Shown here piece after piece: positions 8,319-19,074 of a stretch of DNA of 64,000 nucleotides. The notes under the pieces were generated by a model. The model saw only the letters and a program-made list of their open reading frames with translations. It did not search any database and was not told the DNA's origin. This stretch comes from Chloroflexota bacterium (GTDB taxonomy: Bacteria; Chloroflexota; Dehalococcoidia; Lucifugimonadales; GCA-2719675): assembly GCA_002719675.1 (NCBI GenBank), contig PBID01000003.1:229497-293496 (forward strand). Direction: 5' to 3'. The stretch's first letter is position 1. Every line of letters begins with the position of its first letter. Both the position numbers and the translations under genes were made by a program.

Positions 8319-9284
8319 TTGAGAATTTCTGTTTTTGATCGTTTTGATTCTGTTTATAACGATTGGGAAAAATTAATTGAAAACTCACAGAGTTCACCAT
8401 TCATTTCTGCTTTTTGGCAAAATTTATGGTGGGATAACTTTGGCGAAGGCGACTTAGTCCTGATAAAGATTTTTGATGATCAAGAAGTTATTGGAATAGT
8501 TCCTCTATATTTAAATGGGGATATAGCTAGATTTATTGGTGGTACAGATCTTTTTGATTACCAGGATTTTATATTTAAAAAAGGTTTTGAAGAGAAAGCA
8601 ATTAAAACATTTTTAAGTCATGTAGTTTCATTAAATTGGAATGAAATTGAATTGTTATCAATTCCAGAAGATTCATTAAATATTGAATTACTGGAACGTT
8701 TAAGTAAGGATTATGGATTTTTATTTGAAATTTCTGTCATAGAAACTTCTCCGGTAAAATATTTGCCTGAAACTTGGGATGAATATATTGCCGGACTTTC
8801 AAAGAAAAACCGACATGAACTTAGGCGAAAATTTAAAAGAATACAAAATGAAGGATATGAATTTTATATTTGTGAAGAATCGGATTTGCAAAATTCTTTA
8901 TCTGATTTTTTTAGACTTCATAAATTGAGTAGTGTTGATAAATCAGATTTCATGAGTGCTGAAAGGGAGACATTTTTTACTGAGATCGCAATCAATCATA
9001 TGAAAAACAATCAACTAAGTCTTTCTTTTGTGGAGATGAATGGTGTCCGAGTTGCTTCAAGTTTTTGTTTTGATTATGGTGACTCTACATTTTTATATAA
9101 TAGTGGATATGATAAAGATTTTTCGTCATTTAGTGTTGGTTTTATATGTAACGCATTGGCGATTAAATCATCAATTGATAAAGGGAAAAAAACATTTGAT
9201 TTTTTAAGGGGAGATGAAAGATACAAGTATCATCTTGGCGGTATAGATAAATCTGTTTATAAAATTACTTTGTCTAAAAAATAA
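8319..9284 (+). CDS. GNAT/FemAB-like acetyltransferase (Acetyltransf_6 type)
   Basis: LSKKNRHELRRKFKRIQNEG...DKGKKTFDFLRGDERYKYHLGG typical of CelD/BcsL-like proteins. Confidence 0.75.
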   Translation: MRISVFDRFDSVYNDWEKLIENSQSSPFISAFWQNLWWDNFGEGDLVLIKIFDDQEVIGIVPLYLNGDIARFIGGTDLFDYQDFIFKKGFEEKAIKTFLSHVVSLNWNEIELLSIPEDSLNIELLERLSKDYGFLFEISVIETSPVKYLPETWDEYIAGLSKKNRHELRRKFKRIQNEGYEFYICEESDLQNSLSDFFRLHKLSSVDKSDFMSAERETFFTEIAINHMKNNQLSLSFVEMNGVRVASSFCFDYGDSTFLYNSGYDKDFSSFSVGFICNALAIKSSIDKGKKTFDFLRGDERYKYHLGGIDKSVYKITLSKK

Positions 9285-9286
9285 AG

Positions 9287-10501
9287 ATGAAAATGAAACG
9301 AGTTGCAATTATTAGCTTTCATTCTTGTCCATGCGGAAAACTTGGCGATAAGGATGTAGGAGGAATGAATGTATACGTTTTAATGCTTTCAAAATATCTT
9401 GGACATCTTGGATTTGATGTAGATATTTTTACTAGAAATCACGACGATTGTATTTATCCACAGATAGGTAATATTGAACCACGAGTTAGAGTAATTCATA
9501 TAGAAGTTGCCCACCCAAATACTAGCAAGATTGAGCTATATAATTACGTAGATCAATTTGTGTTAAACGTTAAAAATTTTTCTGATAACAATATGATTAG
9601 TTATAATTTAATTCATTCGCATTATTGGTTGTCAGGATGTGTTGGAGAAAAATTAAGCGATGCTTGGGGAATAAATCATTTATTAAATTTTCATACTACA
9701 TCAAAGGCTAAATCAGATGTAGATATTGTTGAAGAAAATGAAACAGTTAGAAATCTAATGGAAGAAAAACTTTTTTTCTCTTCAGATGCGATAGTTACGT
9801 CAACTTCACAAGAAATTAACGAGCTACAAGAATATTATAGAGGAAGTCCTAAAAAAAGTTATGTAATAATTCCTGGCGTGGATTTGTCAACTTTTTATCC
9901 TGTTGAAAAGTCTTTTGCAAAAAATCAGCTTTCTATAGAAGAAGATTTTGTTATTTTATTTGTAGGCAGATTGGATCCAATAAAGGGAATTGATTTATTG
10001 ATAGAATCTTTTTCTCAGATTCAACATCTCAAATTTTCAAGACTATTAATCGTAGGGGGTACCAAAAATGAAGATGATAATTCGTATTTTACAAAAATGA
10101 AGAATTTGACTAAACATTTTGGGATTGAAGAAAAAGTTAGTTTTGAAGGTAGTGTCAATCAGAATGATTTATATTTGTACTATAACGCTGCTGATGTTTG
10201 TGTTGTTACGTCTCATTACGAGAGTTTTGGGTTAACGATTTTAGAATCTATGGCGTGTAAAACACCAGTTATATCAACTCCGGTTGGAGCCTCCAAAAAC
10301 TTGATTGAAGATGGTGAAACTGGATTTTTGGTTAATGTGAGGTCTGCTAATGAGCTGTCAAAAAAAATTGAACATCTTCTGAAAGATTCAGTTTTAGGTT
10401 CGAAAATAGGGTTAAATTCGTATGGTTTGGTTAAGAAAATGAGTTGGTCAGAAATGGCATTAAAATTTTCAGAGGTGTATGAATCTTTTTTGAAGAAGTG
10501 A
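9287..10501 (+). CDS. GT4 glycosyltransferase, MshA-like
   Basis: RVAIISFHSCPCGKLGDKDVGGMNVYVLMLSKYLGHLGFDVDIFTR...LIHSHYWLSGCVGEKL...IPGVDLSTFYP...ESFGLTILESMACKTPV. Confidence 0.85.
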   Translation: MKMKRVAIISFHSCPCGKLGDKDVGGMNVYVLMLSKYLGHLGFDVDIFTRNHDDCIYPQIGNIEPRVRVIHIEVAHPNTSKIELYNYVDQFVLNVKNFSDNNMISYNLIHSHYWLSGCVGEKLSDAWGINHLLNFHTTSKAKSDVDIVEENETVRNLMEEKLFFSSDAIVTSTSQEINELQEYYRGSPKKSYVIIPGVDLSTFYPVEKSFAKNQLSIEEDFVILFVGRLDPIKGIDLLIESFSQIQHLKFSRLLIVGGTKNEDDNSYFTKMKNLTKHFGIEEKVSFEGSVNQNDLYLYYNAADVCVVTSHYESFGLTILESMACKTPVISTPVGASKNLIEDGETGFLVNVRSANELSKKIEHLLKDSVLGSKIGLNSYGLVKKMSWSEMALKFSEVYESFLKK

Positions 10502-10574
10502 TTTTCGGAAGAATTAAGGCAGTCTTATAAGTGCCATTATCTTAATATCTGTTAAATTTTTGAATGAAATATAT

Positions 10575-11720
10575 CTAAAGAAATTTAATACATATTGGTT
10601 TAGGGGTTTTAATCATTTCTCCTGTTTCAGTTAAATTGCCTGTAGTTTTATCTACTGAATACACAATTATTGAATTAGAATCTTGATTTGCAGCAAAGAG
10701 AAAATCATCATCTGGGGTTAAAGCAAAATTTCTTGGAATTTCGCCTTTAGTAGAAAATGTATTCATTCCTTCTATTGCTCCGGTTAATTGATCAATTTTT
10801 GCTAAGAAAATGCTATGATGTCCTCTATTTGAGCCATATAAAAATTTTCCATTTTTTTGAACATGAATATCAGCAGTTGTATTAATTCCTGAGAATGATG
10901 CCGGAACTGTAGAAATGGTATTAATTGGAGTTAAAGTACCATTTGATTTATAAGAAAGTGAGGTAATAGTCGAATTTAATTCATTAATGACATATGCAAA
11001 TTTATGGTTAGGGTGAAAATCAAAATGTCGTGGTCCTGCGCCAGGTTGTAGAGAAACAGATGATTTTGAAAGAAAAGAAATTTTGCCAGTTAGATGTTCT
11101 ATTTTATATACTAAAAGTTTATCAATGCCAAGGTCTGCTGCTATAGCATATTTGTTTTCTGGTGATATCGTGAAAGAATGTGCATGAGGACCTTTTTGTC
11201 TTTCAAGATTAATCCCTTGTCCTTGATGTTGAGCAAAATCTGTCATATTTCCTAAAGAACCATCAGAATCAAGAGTGAAGACGCAAACGCTTCCGCTATT
11301 ATAATTAGCTACGAAACAATGTTTTCCTGTTTGGTCGATGCTTATATGGCATGGAGATGAGCCATTAGTAGATTTAGTATTCATTGAAGTTAATTTTTTT
11401 GAGATAGGATCAATTTTAAATGAAGTAATAGTTCCATTGTCAATTTCATTGATTGAATATAAAGATTTTTTAGATGGATGTATTGTTAAAAATGAGGGAT
11501 TTATACCAGCACTAAAATCATTTATAAATTTTGTTGAATTTGTTTTTCTACTAAATTCAAATAATGTAATTCCGTTTTTTCTAGGTTCTACTGTAGTAAA
11601 TGAAGTAGATTCCGTATAACTTCCAACATAGAAATAGTAATTTTCTTTCATTAAATTTTCCTTTAAGTGGTTGTTTGGGGAAATAATAGATCCATTTTTT
11701 CTCTTAAAGTATTTTTTCAA
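10575..11720 (-). CDS. Lactonase family protein (6-phosphogluconolactonase/3-carboxymuconate cyclase-like beta-propeller)
   Basis: YVGSYTESTSF...GPHAHSFTISPENKYAIAADLGIDKL...GPRHFDFHPNHKFAYVINELNSTI. True start is probably the internal Met before KENYYFYVGSY. Confidence 0.85.
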   Translation of the reverse strand: MKKYFKRKNGSIISPNNHLKENLMKENYYFYVGSYTESTSFTTVEPRKNGITLFEFSRKTNSTKFINDFSAGINPSFLTIHPSKKSLYSINEIDNGTITSFKIDPISKKLTSMNTKSTNGSSPCHISIDQTGKHCFVANYNSGSVCVFTLDSDGSLGNMTDFAQHQGQGINLERQKGPHAHSFTISPENKYAIAADLGIDKLLVYKIEHLTGKISFLSKSSVSLQPGAGPRHFDFHPNHKFAYVINELNSTITSLSYKSNGTLTPINTISTVPASFSGINTTADIHVQKNGKFLYGSNRGHHSIFLAKIDQLTGAIEGMNTFSTKGEIPRNFALTPDDDFLFAANQDSNSIIVYSVDKTTGNLTETGEMIKTPKPICIKFL

Positions 11721-12609
11721 ACCAAATTGTAGAAAAATATTTTTTGAATTCTAAGGCAGTATAAAGTTTTATAGCACGGAGATTAGCTTCGTCAACTTCC
11801 AACGTAATTGTTTTAATCTTATTGGATTTAAGATAGTTCATTCCTGCTAATACTGTAATTTTACCTATCCCTAGATTTTGAAATTTTGGATGCACTCCTA
11901 TCATACCTATTTTGCCAATATTTTTATTGAATATTTGTGTCCAATTGAAGCTGATAAATTCATTATTTTTTTTAAGTATTACAATATCATTGAGGTTATG
12001 ATTCGATGAATAAATTGAATGGATAATTTCTTCTACTGTATTTGGACAAAATCCCCATTCTTTTTCGAATGATTTATTTAAAATATCAGTAAATTTTTTT
12101 TCATCACCTATTTGTAGTGATCCTAATTGGATACTATCGGGTATTTCAACAGATTGTAAAATTTTTGAATCATGGATTAAATTAGAGTATTTTCTTATTT
12201 TTTTAAATCCTAATTGAATTAATATTTTTTGTATTTGGGTATCAAATTCCTCGGTTTGAATATTCATAGTTTGAATATTCATTTTCTTTAAATAATTTAT
12301 GTTTGTCTGAATTAATTTAATTGAATCAGGTTTTGAAAATTGTTGTCTATCGATTCCAATGAATGTTACAGCCCTAGAAATTTTTTGCTCAATATTTGTT
12401 GCAGAAATTCCAGTTAAAGCATTGTTATTCTTCATTGAAAAGAATTTTTTTGGTCTTAAAGAACTAGTTTGATATAAGTTGTCTAAAATGGGATGGGGTA
12501 GTTTTTCAGGCCATTGAGATCTATAAAGATTTTTTAAAAAAGAATCCCAAATCTTTGGATTAATTGGGGCTAAGTTTGTAACTTCCAAATCATTTTTTTC
12601 GTTTGTCAT
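11704..12609 (-). CDS. GNAT family N-acetyltransferase
   Basis: KIGMIGVHPKFQNLGIGKITVLAGMNYLKSNKIKTITLEVDEANLRAIKLYTALEFKK acetyl-CoA binding motif. Confidence 0.85.
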   Translation of the reverse strand: MTNEKNDLEVTNLAPINPKIWDSFLKNLYRSQWPEKLPHPILDNLYQTSSLRPKKFFSMKNNNALTGISATNIEQKISRAVTFIGIDRQQFSKPDSIKLIQTNINYLKKMNIQTMNIQTEEFDTQIQKILIQLGFKKIRKYSNLIHDSKILQSVEIPDSIQLGSLQIGDEKKFTDILNKSFEKEWGFCPNTVEEIIHSIYSSNHNLNDIVILKKNNEFISFNWTQIFNKNIGKIGMIGVHPKFQNLGIGKITVLAGMNYLKSNKIKTITLEVDEANLRAIKLYTALEFKKYFSTIWFEKIL

Positions 12610-12625
12610 TAACTTTTACCTGAGG

Positions 12626-13039
12626 TTAAGCAATATTTTCGCCGAAGATAATTTTTGGAGTAATTTCAATTATAATGAAGTCTATCTTTTTAAGAGCTTC
12701 TTTTGAATATTGTTGGCCATCTTCTTTGCCTCTGTATGAGATAGACATTGTCTCAACAATTTCTTTAATATTTTGGGAATGTAATTTTGCAATACCGGAA
12801 ATTTGTACGTATTTGTGAGAAGAATCAGATTGACATACGCAGATTCCAACATTTGGATTTTGCTTAATGTTTTTGATTTTTACAGATGTTTTTTCTGATG
12901 CGACGATAATTTTATTTGAGTCATATAAATGCCAAACAGGAGTCATGTGAGTCGTGCCATCTGGCCTTATAGTAGTAATAATTGCTATTAGCGGTTTCTT
13001 AAGAAAGGAATCTATTTCTTTTTTAGTCATTTTGCTCAA
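12626..13039 (-). CDS. PPOX class F420-dependent/pyridoxamine 5'-phosphate oxidase-like protein
   Basis: FLKKPLIAIITTIRPDGTTHMTPVWHLYDSNKIIVASEKTSVKIKNIKQNPNVGICV. Confidence 0.8.
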   Translation of the reverse strand: MSKMTKKEIDSFLKKPLIAIITTIRPDGTTHMTPVWHLYDSNKIIVASEKTSVKIKNIKQNPNVGICVCQSDSSHKYVQISGIAKLHSQNIKEIVETMSISYRGKEDGQQYSKEALKKIDFIIIEITPKIIFGENIA

Positions 13040-13067
13040 TTGATTAAGTTCCTTTTTTAGTTTTCAA

Positions 13068-13736
13068 TTAAATATTTTTCAATTTTGATTCAATTGTTTC
13101 CCAAATTATTTTACTAATTTTTGTTTTGGTTAAATCTGCATTAATTATTTTCCATCTTTCAGGGTCATTTTTTGCCAGTTCAAGGTATCCGTTTCGGACT
13201 CTGTTAAGGAATTCATTTGATTCAGTTTCAAATCTTACTCCTTCTGTTTCCCTTTGATTGGACGATTCATTCAGGCTAAATTCCATTTGATAAGAGCCTA
13301 ATCTTTCAATTCCAGTGGAAGGATTGAAGTCTAGTAAAAATGTAATATCTGGCATAATATTTTGAGTTGCTAAATTGTTAATTAATTTTATTTTATTTAA
13401 ATCAAGCTGCCTACCATATCCTTGATAAGCTGTAGTTGAATCTACATATCTGTCACAAATAACAACTTTATTTGACTTCATTAGTTTTTGTAATTTGTTG
13501 GTTATCAAGTCTGCTCTAGCAGCAGAAAACATAAACAATTCAGTAATTTCAGATAAATGTTCAGAGTCATCTAAGCTGCCTTTTAAAAGTTTTCTGATTT
13601 TTAAGCCTAATTTTGTTGTGCCTGGTTCTTGTATAGACACAACATCAAAAGAATTTTTCTCTAGTGTGTTTTTTAATATTTCGATTTGAGTTGTTTTGCC
13701 AGTGCCTTCACAACCTTCAAAAGATATGAAAAACAA
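13068..13736 (-). CDS. tmk: Thymidylate kinase
   Basis: FISFEGCEGTGKTTQIEIL P-loop, VICDRYVDSTTAYQGYGR. Confidence 0.95.
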   Translation of the reverse strand: MFFISFEGCEGTGKTTQIEILKNTLEKNSFDVVSIQEPGTTKLGLKIRKLLKGSLDDSEHLSEITELFMFSAARADLITNKLQKLMKSNKVVICDRYVDSTTAYQGYGRQLDLNKIKLINNLATQNIMPDITFLLDFNPSTGIERLGSYQMEFSLNESSNQRETEGVRFETESNEFLNRVRNGYLELAKNDPERWKIINADLTKTKISKIIWETIESKLKNI

Positions 13737-13781
13737 ATTTTACTCCCAATCAGGTAATCTATATTATTTTTTATATAGGTA

Positions 13782-15347
13782 TTAAGGATTATATATTATT
13801 ACTTTTCTGTTAGGCTCGTTTCCAGCACTTGCCGATAATAATCCCTGTTTTTTTATTAGTTCGTGTTGTAATTTTCTGATATGTGATCCTTGGGGATTTA
13901 ATTCAACTTTTGAGAATCCGTTTTCTATTTTAGAGACGCCATTTTTAGCATCCGCCATTGCTATATTAGATTCGTGTTCGTGAGAATTTTGTTGAATATT
14001 TTTGTTTCTAAGAATAGCCGTGAGAAATTGTTGAATTTGTATCGCTGTATTTTTTCTTAAAACATATACTGGTTTTTCTTTTTTTTCTGCTTCTGAAAGA
14101 GCCTTAGTTCGTCTTTTATAGAAATGTTTTGTTGTTACAATTAAATCAGATTCTTCCATTGTGGAGACTATTTTGAAAGGGCCGTAAGAGTTTATTATGC
14201 ATTGTTCTAGTTTCCCTTTGTTAACCCCGTAGGGTAATATTTTTATATTTTTTAAGGCAAGACTTTCTGTTTCGGAAGTATTTGAAAGTTTAGGAAAAGA
14301 TTCATTTGATTTGGTGAGCATTTTTTGAGATGTTTCAACTTGGAGGGTGGGTTTTGTTGTTTGAATTTCTCCAGATTCGTTAATCTTTCGGACTTCAGGG
14401 GTATATTTATTTCCTCTGAGCAGGGTGTCTACTACATCTGATACATTTTCGTGGATTATTAATTCATTCCATCCTTGTATTTCAACTAGGATTTCAAAAG
14501 TTGGAGGAGAAGTGCGCTCTAATACTGTTTTTTGAGATCCACGCCTTCTAGCTTCTATATCTCCAAGGGTAACAGTTTCAATACCACCTATTAGGTCTGA
14601 TAATGTTGGGTTAAGTATTAGATTATGTAATGTATTTCCGTGAGCTGTTGCAACTAACTGAACTCCTCTTTCAGCAATTGTTCTTGAAGCTTCAGCTTCA
14701 AGTTCTGTTCCTATTTCGTCAATTACGATTACTTCTGGCATATGGTTTTCAACAGCTTCAATCATTACTGAATGTTGTTTTTCAGGTGTTTTAACTTGCA
14801 TCCTTCTAGATCTTCCAATAGATGGGTGAGGTATATCTCCATCTCCTGCTATTTCATTAGAGGTGTCAACTATCACTACTCTTTTATTTCCAGTATCAGA
14901 TAGGACGCGAGCAATTTCTCTTAACATGGTGGTTTTTCCAACGCCTGGAGGTCCTAACAAAAGTATACTTTTACCTGTCATTATCAAATCTTCGATGATG
15001 TTGATTGTTCCAAATACAGCTCGTCCAATTCTAATGGTTAGACCAACTATTTTTTCATTTCTATTTTTGATCGCAGAAATTCTATGAAGAGTTCTTTCTA
15101 TTCCTGCTCTATTGTCGTTGCCAAATTGACTGATATTTTCTATAACATGATCTATATCATTACTGGTAATTTCTTTTTCACCTAATTGATAACTTGAACC
15201 TAAAAATCGTGCTTCTGGAGGCCTTCCCAAGTCCATCACAATTTCTAAAAGTTCATCAATGTTTTCGTGTTTGGGTATTGAGCTGATTATCCAATCCGGA
15301 AGCCTTGTTTGTATTGCTTTTAAATCGTTAAATGTTTGCTTCTGCAT
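13782..15347 (-). CDS. AAA+ ATPase, Ycf45/SpoIIIAA-like with C-terminal single-stranded nucleic acid binding (R3H-type) region
   Basis: ILLLGPPGVGKTTMLREIARVL...VIVDTSNEIAGDGDIPHPSIGRSRRMQV...VIVIDEIGTELEAEASRTIAERGVQLVATAHGNTLHNLI. Confidence 0.85.
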   Translation of the reverse strand: MQKQTFNDLKAIQTRLPDWIISSIPKHENIDELLEIVMDLGRPPEARFLGSSYQLGEKEITSNDIDHVIENISQFGNDNRAGIERTLHRISAIKNRNEKIVGLTIRIGRAVFGTINIIEDLIMTGKSILLLGPPGVGKTTMLREIARVLSDTGNKRVVIVDTSNEIAGDGDIPHPSIGRSRRMQVKTPEKQHSVMIEAVENHMPEVIVIDEIGTELEAEASRTIAERGVQLVATAHGNTLHNLILNPTLSDLIGGIETVTLGDIEARRRGSQKTVLERTSPPTFEILVEIQGWNELIIHENVSDVVDTLLRGNKYTPEVRKINESGEIQTTKPTLQVETSQKMLTKSNESFPKLSNTSETESLALKNIKILPYGVNKGKLEQCIINSYGPFKIVSTMEESDLIVTTKHFYKRRTKALSEAEKKEKPVYVLRKNTAIQIQQFLTAILRNKNIQQNSHEHESNIAMADAKNGVSKIENGFSKVELNPQGSHIRKLQHELIKKQGLLSASAGNEPNRKVIIYNP

Positions 15348-15943
15348 TAGTTATTGTCGTTTGAAATTTGATTTTTGACCATTTTAATAAAATATTCGTG
15401 GATTCTGGTGTCAGGTGTTAATTCTGGATGAAATGAACTTGCGAGTAAGTTTTTTTCTCTTACTAGAACAGGGTTGTCATCATTAAGTTTACCTAAAACT
15501 TCTACACCTTCACCTATTTGAATAAACATGGGAGCCCTGATGAAGATTCCTCTGTATTTTGGATGACCTATTGCTTTGATTTCGATGTTTTCTTCAAAGC
15601 TGTCTATTTGCCTGCCAAAAGCATTTCGGCTTACAACAGTATTCATTAATTTTAACGGAGTAGGTCTTTTATCTGTGAGAGAATTTGCAAGCATAATCAT
15701 ACCGGCACAAGTGCCCCAGATTGGCATGCCAGATTTAGCTTTTGTAATGATAGAATTTTTGATATCAAAAATATTTAGTAATTGTGCGATAGTAGTAGAT
15801 TCACCGCCTGGTATTATTAAACCGTCAATGTCCTCTAACTGCTCAGGCAGTCTGATTTCAACTGCATCGATGTCGAGATTGGTTAACATTAGCTTATGTT
15901 CGGCAAAATCACCTTGAACAGCTAATATGCCAATTTTTAGCAA
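15347..15943 (-). CDS. pdxT: Pyridoxal 5'-phosphate synthase glutaminase subunit
   Basis: IGILAVQGDFAEHKLML...GLIIPGGESTTIAQLL...PIWGTCAGMIMLA. Confidence 0.96.
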   Translation of the reverse strand: MLKIGILAVQGDFAEHKLMLTNLDIDAVEIRLPEQLEDIDGLIIPGGESTTIAQLLNIFDIKNSIITKAKSGMPIWGTCAGMIMLANSLTDKRPTPLKLMNTVVSRNAFGRQIDSFEENIEIKAIGHPKYRGIFIRAPMFIQIGEGVEVLGKLNDDNPVLVREKNLLASSFHPELTPDTRIHEYFIKMVKNQISNDNN

Positions 15944-15947
15944 ATTA

Positions 15948-16841
15948 TTACCATCCTCTTACTGATAGCTGTTCTTCTTCTGGCATTGTTCTGACGTCTA
16001 AGCCTGGCATAGCATCTCCAAGTCCCTTTGAGATTTCTGCAATTATTTTTGGGTCATTGTAATGAGTTGTAGCTTTGACGATTGCATTTGCCATTTTCTG
16101 AGGATCTGATGATTTGAATATACCAGAACCTACGAATACACCTTCGACACCTATTTGCATCATTAAAGCAGCATCTGCAGGACTGGCTATTCCACCTGCT
16201 GCAAAATTGACAACTGGTAATTTTCCTGTTTCATGAACATTTTTTACTAATTCGAATGGTGTTTGCAAATCTCTTGCACAAGCCATTAATTCAACTTCAT
16301 CCATATTTTGGATTCTTTTGATTTCTCCTAAAACAGATCTAGCGTGTCTTACAGCTTCTACGATGTTTCCAGTTCCAGCTTCACCTTTGGTTCTAATCAT
16401 GGAAGCACCTTCGCCAATTCTTCTTAGTGCTTCTCCAAGGTTTCTGGCGCCACATACAAAAGGAACTTTGAAATCATTTTTGTTGACATGGTTGTTTTCG
16501 TCAGCAGGAGTTAATACTTCAGATTCATCTATATAATCTACACCCAATGATTCAAGTATTTGAGCTTCAACAAAATGACCTATGCGACATTTTGCCATAA
16601 CTGGTATAGTAACAGCTTCGGTGATTTCAACTATTTTTGTGGGATCTGACATTCTGGCAACGCCACCATCTTTTCTAATATCTGAAGGTACCCTTTCTAA
16701 AGCCATTACCGAACACGCTCCAGCGTCTTCAGCTATCTTTGCTTGGTCTGCCGTGACAACATCCATTATCACTCCGCCTTTTAGCATTTGAGCTAACCCA
16801 GACTTTACTTCCCACGTACCTTTAGAATTGTTATTAGCCAT
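15948..16841 (-). CDS. pdxS: Pyridoxal 5'-phosphate synthase lyase subunit
   Basis: [54 protein letters not shown]. Confidence 0.98.
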   Translation of the reverse strand: MANNNSKGTWEVKSGLAQMLKGGVIMDVVTADQAKIAEDAGACSVMALERVPSDIRKDGGVARMSDPTKIVEITEAVTIPVMAKCRIGHFVEAQILESLGVDYIDESEVLTPADENNHVNKNDFKVPFVCGARNLGEALRRIGEGASMIRTKGEAGTGNIVEAVRHARSVLGEIKRIQNMDEVELMACARDLQTPFELVKNVHETGKLPVVNFAAGGIASPADAALMMQIGVEGVFVGSGIFKSSDPQKMANAIVKATTHYNDPKIIAEISKGLGDAMPGLDVRTMPEEEQLSVRGW

Positions 16842-16906
16842 TTTTTCCTCCTAAGAAAACATTAGTGAACATCTTATTATATTTTTAGATTTAGTTAAAG
16901 TATATT

Positions 16907-17659
16907 TTAAATAGCTAAGCCACCATCCACACTTATTACTTGTCCGGTAATGTAATTAGAATCTTGGCCGGCAAGAAATCCAGCTAAAGTAGCAACATTT
17001 TCAACATCACCAAATTTGTTTTGAGGGATTCTTTCTAGCCAGAATTTTTTCATTTCAGGTGTAAGTATGGAAGTGGTTTCTGTTTCATAATATCCTGGGG
17101 TAATTACATTGGCGGTAATGTTTTTTGTTGCTACTTCTTTTGCCAGGGCCTTCGTGAAACCAATAACTGCAGCCTTAGATGCAGTGTAATTTGTTTGTGT
17201 AGGATTACCTCTTATACCTACGATGGAGCTGATATTGATTATTCTTCCCCATTTATTACTTATCATTTTACGTAAAACAGCTCTTGTGCAATAAAATGTA
17301 CCATTTAAGTTAGTGTTAATTACATTATGCCAAGAATCATCAGACATTCTGATTAAATGTTTGTCGTCTATAATTCCAGCATTGTTAACAAGGATATCAA
17401 TGCTGCCAAGTTTATTTTCTATTTCTTTTATCATAGAGGTAACAGATTGATTTTCAGAAACATCTGCTTGGAATGCTGATGATTGTGTACCTATTGAATT
17501 GATGTTTTTACAAACTTCTAATGCTTCTGCTTCTGAAGATTTATAATTTATAGCAACATTAACTCCTTTTCTTGCTAATTCTAAGGCGATTGCTTTGCCA
17601 ATTCCTTTGGCGGCTCCAGTCACTAAAGCTGTTTTCCCATGTATTGATGATTTGTTCAT
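16907..17659 (-). CDS. fabG: 3-oxoacyl-ACP reductase
   Basis: ALVTGAAKGIGKAIALELARKG...INISSIVGIRGNPTQTNYTASKAAVIGFTKALAKE...GQVISVDGGLAI. Confidence 0.92.
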   Translation of the reverse strand: MNKSSIHGKTALVTGAAKGIGKAIALELARKGVNVAINYKSSEAEALEVCKNINSIGTQSSAFQADVSENQSVTSMIKEIENKLGSIDILVNNAGIIDDKHLIRMSDDSWHNVINTNLNGTFYCTRAVLRKMISNKWGRIINISSIVGIRGNPTQTNYTASKAAVIGFTKALAKEVATKNITANVITPGYYETETTSILTPEMKKFWLERIPQNKFGDVENVATLAGFLAGQDSNYITGQVISVDGGLAI

Positions 17660-17678
17660 GTTACTCCTGTGTTTATAA

Positions 17679-18692
17679 TTACTCGTTTTTCAATGTATTA
17701 TGAATTTGTGAAAGCTCTTGATTAAGTTTTTCAATGTAGTTTATTTCTACAGTTTGTTTAGCAGATTTTATTGCATTAAAAACAGATTTGGAATTTCCGC
17801 GACCATGGCCTACTACACTAACTCCTTTGACGCCTAATATTGGCCCCCCTCCATTAACTTCCACTACATTATTTAATTCATATATTTGATTTTTTAAGTG
17901 GTTTAACTCTTCATCGGGTAATTTGCCTTTAAGGTTTTCAGACAAATATTCTGCAATTCTTTTTCCTAATCCTTCAGTTAGTTTCATAACTATATTTCCA
18001 ACAAATCCATCACATACGACAACATCAGCAATATTATTTGTCAAATCATTTGCTTCGATATTTCCTATAAAATTCAAAGGGCTGTCATTTAATAGATTTT
18101 TTGATTCTTGTATAAGTTTGTTGCCTTTATTTTCTTCTGCACCAACGCTGAGCAAGGCAATTCTTGGTTTTGATAAATTCCAAAATACTTTAGCGTAAAC
18201 ATGTCCTATGATGGCAAAACTTAATATTTGAGATGGTTTACAATCAATATTAGTTCCTACATCTATAATAGTTGTTTTCGGGGCTAAGCCTAATATAGGT
18301 CCTCCAAGAGAAGGTCTTTCTACATTTTCTATTACTCCAAGAATGACAGCTGCAGATGCCATAGCGGCACCAGTTGAGCCCATAGTGACTGATGCATTTG
18401 CAAGACCTTTTTTAACCAATGATGTTGCAACTAAAATTGATGCTTTTGGCTTTTGTCTTAAAGCTAATGCTGGCTTGTCACTTTCTAATATCACATCTTC
18501 TGATGGAATTATGCTTATTTTATCATTGGAGTAGGTATGTTTTTTTAGTTCAGTTATTAATTTTTCAGGATCTCCAACCAATAAGATTTCTACATCTAGT
18601 GTTGTTGAAGCTTCAACTGCTCCTGAAACTATTTCATGTGGAGCGTTATCTCCTCCCATTGCATCTACAGCAATTTTTATTTTAGAGTTCAT
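17679..18692 (-). CDS. plsX: Phosphate acyltransferase PlsX
   Basis: IAVDAMGGDNAPHEIVSGAVEA...MGSTGAAMASAAVILG...VNGGGPILGVKGVSVVGHGRG. Confidence 0.96.
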   Translation of the reverse strand: MNSKIKIAVDAMGGDNAPHEIVSGAVEASTTLDVEILLVGDPEKLITELKKHTYSNDKISIIPSEDVILESDKPALALRQKPKASILVATSLVKKGLANASVTMGSTGAAMASAAVILGVIENVERPSLGGPILGLAPKTTIIDVGTNIDCKPSQILSFAIIGHVYAKVFWNLSKPRIALLSVGAEENKGNKLIQESKNLLNDSPLNFIGNIEANDLTNNIADVVVCDGFVGNIVMKLTEGLGKRIAEYLSENLKGKLPDEELNHLKNQIYELNNVVEVNGGGPILGVKGVSVVGHGRGNSKSVFNAIKSAKQTVEINYIEKLNQELSQIHNTLKNE

Positions 18693-19074
18693 TTTTAACC
18701 TCGTTTTTTTTAGGGATTGATGCTTCTCCAGTTATTGCCACCTGATTATTATTTTTAGTTACTTTGACTGAAAAAGTGTTTAAGGAATTCTTTTTTAATT
18801 CTCCAGTTGTAGTAATTTGTTCCCCAGGGAACACGGGAGATTTGAATCGTATTTTTAAGTGCCCTTTAGAAATCCAATTAATTCCGAATTGAGCTGTTAA
18901 TGCTTCAGAAATTGATGCAGCAACCATCATTCCATGTGCAATACATTTCCCAAATTGTGTGGTTTTTGCAAAGCTTTCGTCAAGATGTATTGGATTAAAA
19001 TCTCCAGCTGCACTCGCATACTTTTCTATGTCAGTTTTATTAATTGTTTTGGATGTTGAAATTATTTTAGTCAT
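18682..19074 (-). CDS. MaoC-type (HadB-like) 3-hydroxyacyl-ACP dehydratase
   Basis: KYASAAGDFNPIHLDESFAKTTQFGKCIAHGMMVAASISEAL hydratase-2 motif. Confidence 0.85.
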   Translation of the reverse strand: MTKIISTSKTINKTDIEKYASAAGDFNPIHLDESFAKTTQFGKCIAHGMMVAASISEALTAQFGINWISKGHLKIRFKSPVFPGEQITTTGELKKNSLNTFSVKVTKNNNQVAITGEASIPKKNEVKNEL

